From Sipunculus nudus (lineage: Eukaryota > Annelida > Sipuncula > Golfingiida > Sipunculidae), in NCBI GenBank assembly GCA_026874595.1, contig CM049316.1:69425676-69489675 (forward strand): a stretch of DNA of 64,000 nucleotides, written 5' to 3'. The notes under the pieces are model-generated. The model was not told where the DNA came from. It did not search any database and saw nothing but the letters and a program-made list of their open reading frames with translations. Position 1 is the first letter of the stretch, and each line of letters starts with the position of its first letter. The position numbers and the translations under genes are program-made. Below, in pieces: positions 1 through 12,964 of the stretch.

Positions 1-1194
1 CAATGACCTAAACGCCCAACTGTATGAACCCTGGTATTTAGACGACCATGTTAAGTTATAATCGATTTAATTTGGCTTATCTACGTGCAAATAGGAAAAT
101 ATCTGGCATGGACCACGTCTGACGCCAAGAAGAGGCTAAGCCATAACACTTTTGAAATTTCCATCCCCTTAAGTTTCATCTGGAGTCACTTAATCTATTC
201 TAAGACTGGTTTTGAAAGTAAGTAATACACATTCGAACTGAGGCTTGCATGTTGATGAGATAATGCCTTGAAGACTATAATTTAGGAGAGATTGGATCAC
301 ACCTACGCCGTGTATCCCATACTTAATATCATATCAAAGAAGTCAATTCCCGCCCAACCTAAATGTATTTTAACACAGACGTATAAACCGTATTTACTGG
401 TCTGTTACAGAATCATAGACATTGGCTAACCAATATCCGACGTTAAACCTACCGTACTGATATATTAGAAACAAACATATTCCACTATAGCTAGCATTTT
501 ATTATTTGATTACATACCCGTCTGTGTATCAACACTTGTTCCAAGACCACCCTAACTTTATTAAACAATTACGTAATAAACGCCGAATATTTGCAAAAAA
601 AAAACATATTGTCGTGACCACAAATTAAAGTTTAAGAATAAAATCGGATCATGAAACCCCAGGTATTAAAAGAGATTGTTGGTGAAGAAGAACAAAATTT
701 AATATAGTCTTATGGTGTTCTTGAGAGGCTGAATAAAACCGTCAAATATTATTACTACAAGCTCATGAAAAATAGGAAGACTTTTGGTGAGCTGAAATAT
801 TCACATTTTGCGATGGTATATAATTAACAGTTGGACTTTCTATTCATTTCGTCAATATTAGCCGTCAAAACTAAACAGGGGTATGTTACGAAATAGGACC
901 AGACCTTAAAACCCACTTTGACCGACTGGTATATAATCAGATAACAGTATTGTATCAATTACATTAGTCATCTCTGTGCATAGCTAACACTTTAACTCTC
1001 TGAATGAATATCATATATCCTATCAAGTACGGCATTCCTCGGAATTGAATGAAAAAGAAAAAAGTAAAGTGTTGTCATCTTCTTTATTTTCTACGTTACA
1101 CAACATCGATCACGCATTTTGCTATATACTATAAGATCTTTCATATTTGCAGTATTTAGTAAGTTTAAAATCATTGAAATATCTTAAAATTTAA
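1..1194. other. Intergenic, AT-rich, no gene seen
   Basis: No convincing coding region, RNA gene or repeat array was seen. The first ~45 bases resemble a stretch near 4735-4780 (shared core CCAACTGTATGA followed by a near-identical GGTATTT), a minor dispersed similarity. A TTTATT at 1083-1088 would be an AATAAA polyadenylation signal on the minus strand, about 110 bases past the end of the receptor-like gene that follows. Confidence 0.5.
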
Positions 1195-2292
1195 TCAAAG
1201 ATGAGTACTAAACACTTCCCTTTGTTCTTCACGCCTTTGCTCATTAGAGCGTTGTACATGGCTGTCGCCTGTAAATGATTTCTTTGAACATTTTGAGTAC
1301 ATACCGCAAGTAACCAGTCGTATTACGTCTTTCCTGAAAGATGCACTTCCCGAGCAGTACAGGATAAGATTCGCAGAATACGACAACATATACCAGCACT
1401 TGGTTATAGTCATGGCAAGATATGTCACAGGATCAATCCATCGTTTGTAGTGAATGAGGAAACCAATGCCGTATGGAATATGGGTAAAAACATAAAAAAG
1501 AGCAATTACCAATCAAACTATTGTGACGCTTCTCTCCTGTTGTTTTCGTTTTCGTTCCTTGTTCGACAACATCTGTTTTCCAAGGCGACGCGAGGAGCGT
1601 ATAACTGCCTTAATGGTCAATATAGATAAAATGAAAATGATACCGCTGAACATGAAAGAGCATATTATAAAATACACAATCAAGACAAACTGAAAATAGA
1701 CAGACTCATATTTTTTTACCGTGTGACAATAGTAACCGTTAAAGTCAGTTGTTATGGACATTGCAGCAGCAGTACCTAAGCTCGTCACATATATGACCAC
1801 AATGAATACAACAATGTTTCTGTATTTTGATATCCACGTCGAGCGCAATGGATAAACGACAACAATATACCGGCTGATGCTGATAAATAGGACAAGTAAA
1901 CTGGACGTACACACGGTACCTTCCTTTAAGGCTGTGAATACTTTACATTGGTAAAGACTTGTGCTGACATCTTGAAGTTTTGCTGATAATAAATATAATG
2001 TGTCTGACACGGCTAAGCAAACAAGTATGAGACCCAGGATACTTTGTCTAGTTTTCTTTGAGATAATCATTACCAACAAAGCAAATAGGTTTCCACAGCA
2101 CCCGAAGATTACAGAAGCTAGCATGAAATGTTTGTAAATAGTATTTGAAAGTTCTTCAAGACAGCTCTCCACACGTACGTCATCCGTGGTATTTGTATGA
2201 TTTGTTTGAGCAAAACTCTTGTTCAATAATTGTCCAATCATCGGGGAGGTGCCATCTGCTGATGTAAAAATCGTGGTAACGTTTTCAGTCAT
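1195..2292 (-). pseudogene. Class A GPCR with a single in-frame stop in TM6
   Basis: This is a seven-transmembrane rhodopsin-like receptor of the same family as the intact genes at 13074-14111 and 34046-35104. Reading from the ATG at 2292, which starts a short N-terminus rich in NxS/T sites, the frame runs 366 codons to a TGA at 1195-1197. It is interrupted only by a TGA at 1513-1515 (codon 260), where the two intact paralogs have a Leu of the TM6 motif LLVIALFY. Visible motifs are CGNLFAL in TM1, LAVSD in TM2, ISISRY in place of DRY at the end of TM3, the second-loop motif PLRSTWISKY, THIPY in TM6, and CWYMLSYSANLILYC in TM7 followed by SASFRKD. An open frame continues upstream to 2583 but looks like untranslated or intronic sequence. 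A weak 3' splice site lies about 14 bases before the ATG. The lesion could be a young pseudogene, a segregating nonsense allele or a base-call error. Ligand unknown. Confidence 0.85.
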
Positions 2293-5200
2293 ATTTGTAA
2301 AGATGCTGACCGAAAGACTCTTCCTACTCATTATCCAAAGATATATGTAAATGCGTGCTTTTTTTACATAACACATCGTGGCATAAATCAAAGTTGATGA
2401 TATCGAACAAGATGCAGAATGAATATCCCAGTCTCTTCTTTTCCTCCTTTTGAAAAAAAAAACAATCTTAGCAGCTTTAGGGAATCTGTTAACTGTTAAT
2501 GTGGTTATCATCGCAGGTCCCTCTGAACTTTGTAACTTTCTTAACAGGCATAAACTGAAAATGCCCTCATGAAACAGTAACAAAAAACGGCTGTGTTTAA
2601 CTTTAGTCCTACGATTATATCCTAGTATTACTTTTAGTTTAGGTTTTTAACCAAACTGAGTGTACGCTTACCGTGCACTTTCTTTACACAACTTTCGAAG
2701 CAGTTTCACCTTGGCCAGTCTGACGTCAATAACGATATGTCAATTACTGCTGCCGGTCCATGATGTTTCTACTTCACCCAATCACGCTGGGCTTGTTGCA
2801 TAGCAACGCAACTGTATCAAGGTAGCTGTTGCTTGACAACAGCAATAACTATAATATTTTAATCGCATGACACAGTTTGATTAATTAAATGTAATTATCC
2901 TGTAACCTATCGGCAAGGTAATTTGTCTAATGAGGAAGTACAGGCATAGCTCACACAAGTGCTGGCTTATTGTGATGCAAAGAGATCAGACAGACATAAC
3001 GCGATGCATCATTTATTTTCACTGAATTTTCTTTTAAAAGGTGCAATTATTCCGAAAGCTATTTAAATGCTCTTCCATAATTGGTCTACTTTGTGGTTCT
3101 TAAAATAATTACCATTACCATTTTTTATATATCAGTCCTAGCTTGACTCGCGGCAGGGATACAACTGGTTTAAATGAATATCTTCCGTTCATGTCAATTA
3201 AATAAAACCGAGTTAGAAAAAGCTTCGTTTACCCTCATTCTTATGTTAAGAAAAGATATCCATCACTCTCTCACACAAAAATATATATATATAATATTTT
3301 TAAAAAAAGTTGCGAAGATATGAACAAATCTGGAATAAATTACATCAGTAAAACTCTACTAATTAATGAGTGTCACTAGATCTGTTTGACATAGCAGTAT
3401 CAACCATGGCTATGCATAATATCTCCAAGTAAAATCACAATGATAGGAGCAAAAATACATGACACTGCGTTTTTATTGCGGATTACTCAGATTTTAGGTG
3501 ATAGGTCATATTTGTCTTCTTATTGGTATTCACATAAGATGATTGTCCGATAGGTAAGCTTCTAGCGGCGGAATTTGAATCACAGTGTAGCACATTAAGC
3601 GGAAAGTGTGCAAAAGGGGTTTGGTATGAGTCGATTTTGGAACTAGAAAATGTAATACCACATATTGAGCAATGCATTCCCAAGTACATTGACTCATCGG
3701 CAATGATATAGACTAGTATGCATGTATGCCAGAAGTACAAAAAATAGTCTTACAAGGCTTATAGAAAAAGCGTATGATGAAAATTCAAATATACAGGTTC
3801 ATTCATATGTGATATATACAGCCAGGATTTACCAAGTTATCCAAGCAATTACCACCACTATGAAATGATTAATGACCCTAACCTCTGAATACCAGTGATA
3901 CATGACGAACTAATGTGTTTTACATGCAGGACTCTGCTGTATAATGCGACGTACTCACACAAAACGGGTTTAATCTCGCGTACCTTCTACGATGTCTATG
4001 GTTTCTGCTTTGCTTTGTTGAATGAAAAACTAATATTACATGGAGTCTTTGTAAATGAAGGAGTGACTGTTGAGGAATACTGATAAAAATTCAGATGATT
4101 GTGTTCTTTTGGTTTGGTTCTTGATAGAGCCACGTTTAATATTTGGTTAGATATTTCGATAACAATAAGAACACTGATTATTGGAAGCAAACAGTTTTTT
4201 CCCTTTAATTAAGTATAATTATGGGTGCGATCTTTCGGTCAAGTCAGCATTTTAACTTTGTCATGGCAGTGTCGAAGTAAGAGCAATGTCGCAGCAAAGG
4301 CCATCATTCACATTCCATCCTTACATCTTTTTTTGGCATCAGCCGTCATCATCAATAATAATCGAGAATTTGCCTTGTACTTTAAAGTGTTTAATATAGA
4401 ATATTTAATGAAACAGTGCTATATTCAAAGCAATACATAAATCACAGACCAAATACACCATCTGTTGGTGTAATCTGTGAAAGTTTATTACCCTGATTTT
4501 ATGTTTGAGTACTCCATTAAACATAAATTTTAGAAACAAAGCATTTAGTTTTGACTTTATAATCAAAATATATATAATATAATATAAGATATAATAATAT
4601 TTGACTAAATCGATTAACTCGTAGGTCGCGCACAGTATAAATAGCCCAAAATATTTTCGCTAGTCAATTACTGTATATGCCATTGGTTAATCTGGTTTTA
4701 TCACGACATGCGACATTCACTAGGGTGTTGTAACAGTACCAAAACGTCCAACTGTATGACCCTTGGTATTTGAGCAAGCAGGCAATGGTATTGAATTCGG
4801 GACAGAAATACGAGAGTTTTAACATATATCCTGGATACACTCTAGTAGACATTTATAGTTTTATGGTTTATTTATGATTAAAATAACCAACGCGATTGTT
4901 AGCGGGTATGAATACCTATGCAATCACAAAAAAAACCCTGGTGGGCACCCACTAATTGCTCCGCCGACTCCAAACATGGGTTAAGCACTAAAAGTTGCCG
5001 GAAACTATGTCATATTTTATTTCAAAATGATATTTAAAACCTATATTGATGGTTATGACTAATATACCAATGGAGTAAGGATAACACTAATGGTGTTCCA
5101 CTCTACTGCATTAAAACCTTAAAAAAAACATGTCAAATCCACACTACGAATTAATTGAATTTGTAGCCCAGCAAATAAGTACACTTACTTATATCTATAA

Positions 5201-6864
5201 GACTCAGTTTGAATACTTGCATGTGATTAGTAATGCGACCTGACCTTTATACATATTGCACCTTTAACAGTTAAAAATACCCTTTAGATAAATTCTCTAA
5301 AATCATTACAGATATATGTCAGGACTGGTTTGGATATATAATTTAAATGAAGATAACAAGTCTCTATTAAATATAATTTCATACTTAGATTTCATACTGT
5401 TTAGATACACTCTCTAAAATCATTACAGATATAAGTAAGATCTTGATTGGATATATAATTTAAATGAAGATAACAAGTCTTGAAAAAAAAAATTTAATTT
5501 CATACTTAAGCACATGTAATGTATTCTTATTCGAGTGCCTGTGTGATCCGGTTGTCATTAATCTATTAAAAATGGCTCTAAAATGGTTGCCAGGCGATCT
5601 CTTACATTTTCCAATCATTCTTGTGAACAAGCAAGTGCCATGTTGTGTATAAAAATGGCTTCCTCTGTACACCAGGGTATTACTCCTTTACGTTTTGTAA
5701 ACTATTATACTTTTCGCTGTTTGCATCATCAGTCTGCGGTTGTGAAACGACTTTAAAACCAACAATACCTCCCTGGGAAATGATAAAGATAAATATGGGA
5801 ATAAGACCATATGCACTGAACTGTTTTTTTTTCAGATTTGGCTTTTAAAATTGCTGACGTCAGATCCGTTATCATCCGAAAAAAAGTAAAAAAAGTTCTC
5901 TGACCATCACATCCAAGTCTCCTGTGATTGATCGCCTCAAGAAAAATCTCACAATCTGTTTTAAAACCTTTCTTACTTGGAGCTTTCATGTTGTGTTGTC
6001 TAGGAAACATTCTGCTTTGACAGTGATGATTTACTCATAGGAAATTATAAAAAGCGTACACGGACACCTCCTTATCTGTCTAACACGCTGTATTTCATGC
6101 TTGGCAGACTTCAGCCTGTAAGTTGCAGTCGTGCCACCTGTATACTATTATCAAATTTTAAGTACCAGTATCAAATATTATATTATCAAGTATAAATGAC
6201 CCTCTTAGTTTGTTATCGAGTTGTCCTGTCCTGTACACATAAGCAGCAACGGATATATTGCTTTAGTGTTTCCATTGCGGTCTACGAAGATTTCAAATTA
6301 TCGAAATACTTAATTATGTATCTTGCGGGTGTTTGAACATGCTTCATTTCCGTTTTTCTAATATTTGAATTATACCTGACTACCCAAAGTGCAGTAAGTA
6401 TGATCCTACTGATTAGTATAGCCGGTATGATTTAATCTATAATATAATATGCCACCGTTTTACCATATTTATCTTCAGTGTCATAATTCAGTTACGTCCA
6501 TAATGAAAAAAACGGTTTCTTGTTAGTTCTACCCGGTGATGCAGTTATTTAATCTCTTGAAAGGATGCAAAAAACGAAAGGAGAAAAAAATCCTATGTCT
6601 GTTTTGTGTTCCATGAATGCACCACACGGGACCTCATACACCATCCACTTCTAGAATACCTGAAGATCTGTTATCTATTTACTAATGACGGCTACACTAC
6701 GTGTTAGGGTTTGCGGCAAATGTTGTCCTCTGTTGCGCCGAAATTTCATCTTTCCTGAAAACAAGCAGTTTACTTATATCAATCGGAAGGTGTTCAGCTC
6801 ACATGAGCAGTTCGGTCATGAGTTATGACCATGGGATAAGGCAACCTGTTAAGTGAGTTTATTT
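2293..6864. other. Intergenic, no gene recognised
   Basis: Several short open frames (for example 3483-3740 and 5753-6010 on the minus strand) have no recognisable domain, signal peptide or codon pattern and are treated as chance frames. The stretch holds a two-copy tandem duplication at 5294-5510 and canonical cAMP-response-element palindromes (TGACGTCA) near 2723 and 5856. Nothing else was supported. Confidence 0.45.
5294..5510. repeat. Two-copy tandem duplication, ~117-bp unit
   Basis: The motif TCTCTAAAATCATTACAGAT occurs at 5294 and again at 5411. Each is followed by a shared GGATATATAATTTAAATGAA block, GATAACAAGTCT and a TTTCATACTTA block. The units differ by a few substitutions and a poly-A run in the second copy. 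Confidence 0.8.
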
Positions 6865-7275
6865 ACTCAAGCTGATGATATCTTATATTCAGATTTATCA
6901 AAGGTGGCTATCATCTACGGATGTGTGTGCAGCATCGTTGTCATTCTTGTAATGTTATACACCAGGTAAATGGCTTCAGACCTGTTGTATCTGTTATAAA
7001 AAAAACTAATAAAAGTAAGAACTGCTGGCATTGTTTGGTATTTAGGATATTAAAAGAAAGTTTTAGGAGCACATCAAGGTCACTTGTCTTGCATATCAGA
7101 ATAGTAGCAGCCATACTCCTGCGTTCGACATGGGTTTCAAAGTATGTAACGCTGTTTTAATTATCTTAATTGTGATTATCTTATCTGATTATTCTGTCGT
7201 TTTAATATCAGTTTTAACATTTTCTTTTTATGATTACAATTTAAGGTGCGGTATCGCTGGAGGAACTATTTAAGC
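6865..7275 (+). pseudogene. Ancient relic of the same GPCR family, opposite strand
   Basis: Three separated stretches in plus-strand frames match successive parts of the neighbouring receptors. At 6865-6964 the N-terminal/TM1 block reads DILYSDLSKVAIIYGCVCSI, then ILVMLYTR, aligning with DTLYTHFSQVAIISGCVGNI of the 13-kb gene. At about 7065-7150 the TM3-loop 2 block includes LLRSTWVSKY, aligning with PLRSTWISKY. At 7162-7275 a TM4-loop block ends in a segment aligning with LTMTFYNYKYRC. TM2 and everything after extracellular loop 2 are missing, and the frame is broken between blocks. It lies head-on to the minus-strand pseudogene at 7770-8734, so it was not part of that gene. A dead locus, clearly older than the other copies. 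Confidence 0.75.
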
Positions 7276-7309
7276 TATATCTCATGTATGTACAGGTATT
7301 TGTGGCTTC

Positions 7310-7311
<2 letters not shown>

Positions 7312-7348
<37 letters not shown>
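7312..7348. repeat. (TA)n microsatellite
   Basis: An uninterrupted TA dinucleotide run of about 36 bases, just past the end of the plus-strand receptor relic. Confidence 0.95.
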
Positions 7349-7352
<4 letters not shown>

Positions 7353-7437
7353 TGTTTTGCCTTTACTAAACAGTTTTATGTAGCATGCAGCATTATCAAA
7401 ACATGAAAACACTTTGTCTAATAGGAGAGAATGTTAA

Positions 7438-7719
7438 AGGTCCATATTTGGTTTCTTTCTCTGTGTATATATTAATGATCTGAGGCTTATATCGGTTAGA
7501 AAAGTTCAATTAAGGCCTTCGTGAAGGAGGTATAACCCTCTTTATAGGAAATAAAGATCAATTTTTGGAAAACGCCATATGTAAAGTTCTGGCTTATCTG
7601 ACTTGAATTTGTTTTGATTATATTGGAGGTCCACGACATATTATAAACACGTAGAAATTAAAACAAGCTCCAATTTATTACCTTTAGTTTATAAAGGTCA
7701 GATAGGTGATTGGGCCCCT
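7438..7719. mobile_element. MITE with TTAA target duplications (piggyBac-like)
   Basis: A 282-bp non-coding insertion flanked by TTAA at 7434-7437 and 7720-7723. Its ends are inverted: AGGTCCATATT on the left and GATTGGGCCCCT on the right. The right end is nearly identical in reverse to the left end of the element at 38477-38841 (AGGGGCCCAATCACCTA). The homologous position in duplication copy B (about 13020) reads through without the insert. TTAA duplication is characteristic of the piggyBac superfamily, but no transposase is present and the superfamily is inferred. Confidence 0.75.
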
Positions 7720-7769
7720 TTAATATAGAAATCCAGGGGCACATCACGTGTATGTCGGTCTGCTCTGCC

Positions 7770-8734
7770 TCAACTAGTTACCACTCGTAGAACTTCTTCC
7801 CGAAACGATGAACTGCCCGCACAGTAAAGGATGATATTGGCGGAATATGCCAACATGAACCAGCATTAGGTAACAGCCTTCACCAGATGCATCATGGGAG
7901 GACACAATGCGTATTTATAATACATAAGGTACACAACACTGTATGGTATATGAGTTGAAATATAAAATAAAGCTTTCACCAACAAGAACTGATTAATTCT
8001 CCTGTCCTGTCTTTTGCATTTCCTCGCCTGCGCGGACAGCGTCTCTTTTCCAAGAAGTCGGTTTGAAATGACAATTGATCTTATGGTCATCATGGAGAAA
8101 AGACGTATTATTGCGCTGTAAACAAATTCAAACAAGGATGTACATACCATAGCATAAGTCAGATATAGCTTCTTATATCTAGTCACAATAACGCACCTCT
8201 ATTTGTAGTTATAGAAAATCATGTAAGAGCTGATAATAGAACGACAGAACATATGCCTAATATAATCACCTTGATGATAATTATTACAGTGTTTTTATAC
8301 TGTGAAATCCATGTGGAACGAAGGTGTACAGATACAGAAATGAACCTACTGATGCTGATATACAATACAATTTTACTTGATGTGAACATGTCAGTCTCTT
8401 TAAATATCATAAATGCAATGCATTGCCCTCGATTCACACTGATATCCTGAAGCCTGGTTGACGTCAGGTACAACGTGTCTGAAGCTGTCAGGAAGATCAA
8501 GAGAAGCCCTGGAACACTCGTTCTGGTTTTCTTGGAGTACAACATCACTATGAGAGCAATGATGTTCCCAACACATCCACAGATCTTAGTCACTCGCGAG
8601 AATTATTTGTATAAGGTATCTGCAAAATCTTTCAAGAATGTTTGTGCAGAAGGCGAATTGGGTAAATTGAAGCTGTCTTTTAAAGCGGTTGTATTGAAAT
8701 CAGTGATTTAATTGAATGAGTAGTTATTTTCCAT
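7770..8734 (-). pseudogene. Class A GPCR pseudogene, duplicate of the 13-kb gene
   Basis: This is a close copy of the intact receptor at 13074-14111 along the coding region up to TM7, starting from a conserved ATG at 8732-8734 with the same MENN start. Lesions relative to the intact copy are: a TAA after eight codons; a second TAA just before TM1 (TAC AAA TAA against TAC ACA CAT); a one-base deletion after TM4 near 8218 that shifts the frame; a TAG in extracellular loop 2; and a TAA replacing Lys just before the CW of TM7, at about 7866. A TGA at 7770-7772 ends the receptor-like reading, shorter than the intact tail. Motifs still readable include TM1 CGCVGNIIAL, TM2 LTASDTLYL, ISISRF in TM3 and the TM6 segment FYISTHIPYS. 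A 3' splice site (TTTTCTTTAG) lies just upstream of the ATG, as in the intact copy. The gene cannot make a receptor. Confidence 0.92.
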
Positions 8735-9861
8735 GGTGTTGGCTCTATCCTAAAGAAAATATCATAAACTGTGTGGAAAATATGATTTCTAATGTTACTG
8801 GATATACTTGATTTTCTTTGTAAAAAAAATTACACAAGTCATAAATGTTACTCTTCTTCGTATAAATCTTCGACATTACTTATCAAATATATTCTCTGTT
8901 AGTTTCAAATTATCTTCGGCAACAATAATACTGATTCCTTGACAATTTAGATAAATTAAATAATTAATAATAATTTTTATACGTCAAGTTTGACAGCCAC
9001 TGAGTTGAGGAGGCCTCGTTTTATCAACTGGTAGGCTTTTATACGTTTCCAGGGCTGTGCACAGTCTTAAAATTAAGAAGTGCTGACCGTCTGGATATGT
9101 CGCCCAATCTAACTTATACTTTATGTGTTAACAATTGCCAGATTATCGCTGATCATTCTATGATATTTTTAGTTTGGGTTATGTACCCGACTTCTTATTG
9201 ATGTGCACATCTTGCACATCCAAGGGGTCGTCTACCTCTAGAGAGATACACGTCGGTTCCATCTGACAAAAATGTTTCAGCTGTATCTCGTGCACTCAAC
9301 ATGAATACACCGTTGACATGGCACTTCGGTTGACAATATTAAAACGGATTTCAGAGTGTTAGGCAATGTGGTCCGATCCTAATATTTATCAGTTGTGAGG
9401 ATACATGTTTATTTTTTTATTTTTAATTGTTAGTCCTCACTTCACGTGTATTAGGCTAGTGTCCAATGATTCCATAGGACAACTATGGGAATCATTTGTC
9501 TTTTCTTTACTGCAGTGCTGTCAGAATGATTGCGTAATGTCTGTAATTCGGAAGCGATTAAATACTGATAGGCAGTTATAAGAGTAATTAATCATAACGA
9601 TACTGAAATCTTCTAACGCTGGGATATCCGGTACTGGTTACTACTTTATCTGTATTATATTACGTATACTAATGTAGCATCTCATCATGTAGGATGATAT
9701 CATTTAACATTCTTTCAGGTATACTTCTTTCTGTCTTTGTATACATAATCATCTTCAACAGTACTGATATATTTTTTGTTTTTATTAATTTTTTATTGTT
9801 CAGAAAAGTGTTGTATATCTACTCTTTAGTTTCAAATTGATGCAAACGTTTACGTATCAAA

Positions 9862-10547
9862 TAAAAGTTTTGGTTCTAATCGACAACTTTAGTCCGAGTT
9901 AACAACGATCAATCAACTACTGGGCGCTTAGGGTTTTGATGAACTTGAACCCTCTCTGATAACTAAAATGGAAAAAATGGACGGTTCAAATCGTATAAAT
10001 TGATGGCTCAGTGATAATATTTGGCCATTCCTGCTTTTATATAATTTACCGGGTCGAGAGTGGTCAGTACACGGCCACTAGGTGGCCCTGTTGCCTCTAG
10101 AAGAGTGGGGAAAATGAGGAAAAAGGACCTTATCGGTTGAATAAATATAACACCTTGTATGTAATATATCTAGAAACTCCAAATCAATAAAAAAAATCAT
10201 CCATTTTGAGCAAATTACTTTTAAATTACCAAAATATGTATACCCATAATATATATGTCTTTATGTGTGTATATGTATGTATGCAAATAAATTATTATAT
10301 TTTGAGGTTTTTTTTTTTTTTGGTTCCTCTCTGCCGTGGAAAGATATTGTAAGCAAATCGCCAGATATGCCAAATATATATCAACTAGGCCATCAATTTA
10401 CACTGTATGAACAATTTAACCGTTTCATTTTAGTCAACAGAGAGGGTTCAAGTTCATCAACACCCAAAGCGCCCCTCCCCCCCCCCCCTATTTGAATGAT
10501 CGTTGTCTACTTGACCTATAGTTGTCGATTAAAACCTAAGTTTTAAT
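9862..10547. mobile_element. Foldback/long-TIR MITE, ~690 bp
   Basis: Two arms of roughly 180 bases are inverted copies of each other. The left arm (about 9862-10040) includes CTAATCGACAACTTTAG, GATGAACTTGAACCCTCTCT, AACTAAAATGG and TATAAATTGATGG. The right arm (about 10350-10547) carries the reverse complements of these in reverse order. The loop is AT-rich with a poly-T run near 10308, and the right arm contains a poly-C run near 10482. No protein is encoded. It sits in copy A of the segmental duplication and is absent from the matching place in copy B (about 15300-15340). Confidence 0.75.
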
Positions 10548-11020
10548 TAGATACCAAAAGAATTAACTTTTGCGTCAATATGGATGAGTGGTTGTCGAGG
10601 CACGCCACTAGTTTCCACATTCATCTCATTGGAAAAGAATTTGACACCAGACTAAGGAAACAAATTTACCCATTCTTCTTGGAAAGATTCCTATTTTGAA
10701 AACATAGGCAATGCAAGAGAAAACTGCATGTATCATTCGTACTGAAGTACATGTAATAATGATTCAGAAAGTGACATTCAATGTCATGAATTTGATTATT
10801 ATACCCCAAAAACAGGGTCAGTCTGACATCCAGACTCCGATATCTCTTATAAGGTCTGGAAAGGTTAGGATGGCAGACCATTTCTGACTGCACTTTGACA
10901 TGTTTGTATTGCCGTGACACATATTTTCACAATTCTGTGGAAAAAAGTTACCACGTCCCGAATCAAGATTATGATATATAGATGAAGACACCATAGACAT
11001 GTCAATTTGATTGACACTAT

Positions 11021-12964
11021 TAAGACATGGATTTCGTTGTTGAAATAAAAGGGTTCTCATGTTGCTTTTATCGTACTTAAGAGCACAGTCCTTCATATTT
11101 TTTATCAAATAAATATCCTTTACACAGTTTTTTCACACATACCAGATGACCATGCTTCTATGCCCTTCTTCAGCATAGCATTGTGGCAGCTGGAGATATT
11201 ATTACAGATTCAAATGATTAACGAAGGGTTGTTACATGTGGGATATATCTCTGGATATATTTAACCTATTTATTATTCATCAGGTGTGTATTTGATTCCC
11301 TTAATGTTCATTGTGCAGGTGAGTGCGACAGATTAACAGTAACATAACAAAGGGTTCAGTAAGTGGGCATAACGTGTTTGCAACACGATTGAATTTCAGG
11401 TGATACATCAAACTTCTCTTGACTCCGATGCACTGGGCTGACGAAGCTCAGCTAGGGAAGGCAGTTGCCCCCCCCCCCCCCCGATACTAATATGTCATGT
11501 ACAGCCACTGCACTGATGGAACTGTTGACCTGTTCTCCAATCTTAAACAGTTGGCAGTGTGCAAAGGTTATCCATAGATATAAACTGAAACTTGGCCTGT
11601 TGAGAAATCTTAAACAGTTGGTTTGGCAGTCTCCCAAGCTATTTATAGACGTGGACAAATATTGGCATGATAAGCCTGATATACATACTGACAAACTTGG
11701 GCTAAACTGATTTTTTCAAGCTGACATATTCCTGAGATTTATTTTATAAAAATGCTTAAAATAATAACGTGTCTATTGAAAGCAAATTCAAAATACAGGT
11801 ATATTTTATTCATGGATTTATCTCACACATAGGCGGGAAAATGACATCAATGTACGGCTCTCCTTATATACGAAGAGAGCTCAGCTTGTTGACACAAATA
11901 TACTGGCTTTGTTTACCCAATAATCATAATTAAAGGTCCAATAATTCAACCAAAACAATTTAAGTAAACTTCACCAAGGCGACCCTAAAATCAGTTTTGT
12001 CCAATGTTACAGAATTTGAAACAACAGTTTTGCAGAAAAGACTAATACAGTCCTTAGTTTGATAAAGGCTTATTTAGCCACAACACTAACTGCAGCTTTT
12101 TATGACTCTACCAAACACAAACGAACCCGATCTATTCTTATAAAATTGAGAGAACCCTAACCTATGATAATTCTTGTGAAAAATAAAACCATTCGACCAG
12201 AAATATTCCTCATAAACCAGTCATAATGTAATCTAAATCCGATAGAGGTTTTTTTAGATAACTCATTTTGTTGCATAATATTCGGAGATGCGAGCTCCTG
12301 TCGTTTTTATTAGGCATGTGTTAACAGTAGTTAATTAAATTTTAACTGTTACATTTGAAAAATGGTTGAGGAGTGAAAATAAAAATAGAATATAGGACGT
12401 GAAGGCCAAAATACTGGAAAATATAGGAAACTATAGATTTTTTTTTTAATTTTCATAGGAAAATAAAGGAATATACTGGAAATAAAGGAGCCCTGATGTA
12501 TCGTTACAACCCGACAACCCCTGGGTGACGTACGGCTGGATGTTTTTTACAAAATATATGCTTCCGTGTAACTGGACATACCGAGAGCCATGGAATTTTC
12601 ACATCAAAGGAGAGCATGATGTTTTAAGTCCATATGATAGTTATTTCATATCATAACGGTCCAGAGACAACTTCCGTGGCTGCAAATGAAGTTTTATACG
12701 AAAGATATTGAAAATGTGTTCTGCCAGCGGTACTTCATTTGCACTCGTTTACTCTGACATTTATAGAGCTAACTGAGAGTTGAACAATGAGAAGTAGTTC
12801 GAAGTCTTAAGAATTCATAACAATAGACTTTGAGAGGGTTTGCTCAGATAACCTGTGTTAAACAAAGACCGACACCGTATGAATTTAAATATCATTATAT
12901 TGTTAAACTGAGCCCTTTATATGTGATATATGTTTGAAAATGTTTGACTCTACTAAACCCTCAA
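11021..12964. other. Intergenic, no gene recognised
   Basis: Contains a poly-C run at 11468-11481 and, at about 11543-11650, a small two-copy repeat around AATCTTAAACAGTTGG. The overlapping open frames of about 80 codons at 11452-11710 span the poly-C run on both strands and have no recognisable domain. Around 12360-12490 the sequence is a low-complexity A-rich stretch with repeated ATAGGAAA and ATACTGGAAA motifs. Confidence 0.45.

Larger units (their letters stand above)
7375..11020. repeat. Segmental duplication, copy A
   Basis: This block and 12965-15680 are homologous in the same orientation, covering the receptor gene and non-coding flanks on both sides. Shared landmarks are the ATCAAAACA...GAAACACTTT block 3' of the gene (about 7395 and 12985), the whole receptor, a block with AAATCTTCGACATTACTTAT upstream of it (about 8867 and 14252), and a block starting CCACATTCATCTCATTGGAA (about 10614 and 15345). 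Copy A carries two insertions that copy B lacks, at 7438-7719 and about 9862-10547. Confidence 0.8.

Noticed and set aside
1513-1515. TGA read as selenocysteine in the first receptor
   Set aside because: The paralogs have Leu here, no selenoprotein GPCR family is known to me, and a SECIS element could not be identified by eye. A nonsense change is the simpler reading.
2723-2730. TGACGTCA palindromes near 2723, 5856 and 36585 as regulatory CRE sites
   Set aside because: An 8-mer match alone is weak in 64 kb and none lies at a mapped promoter. Noted in the interval entries only.
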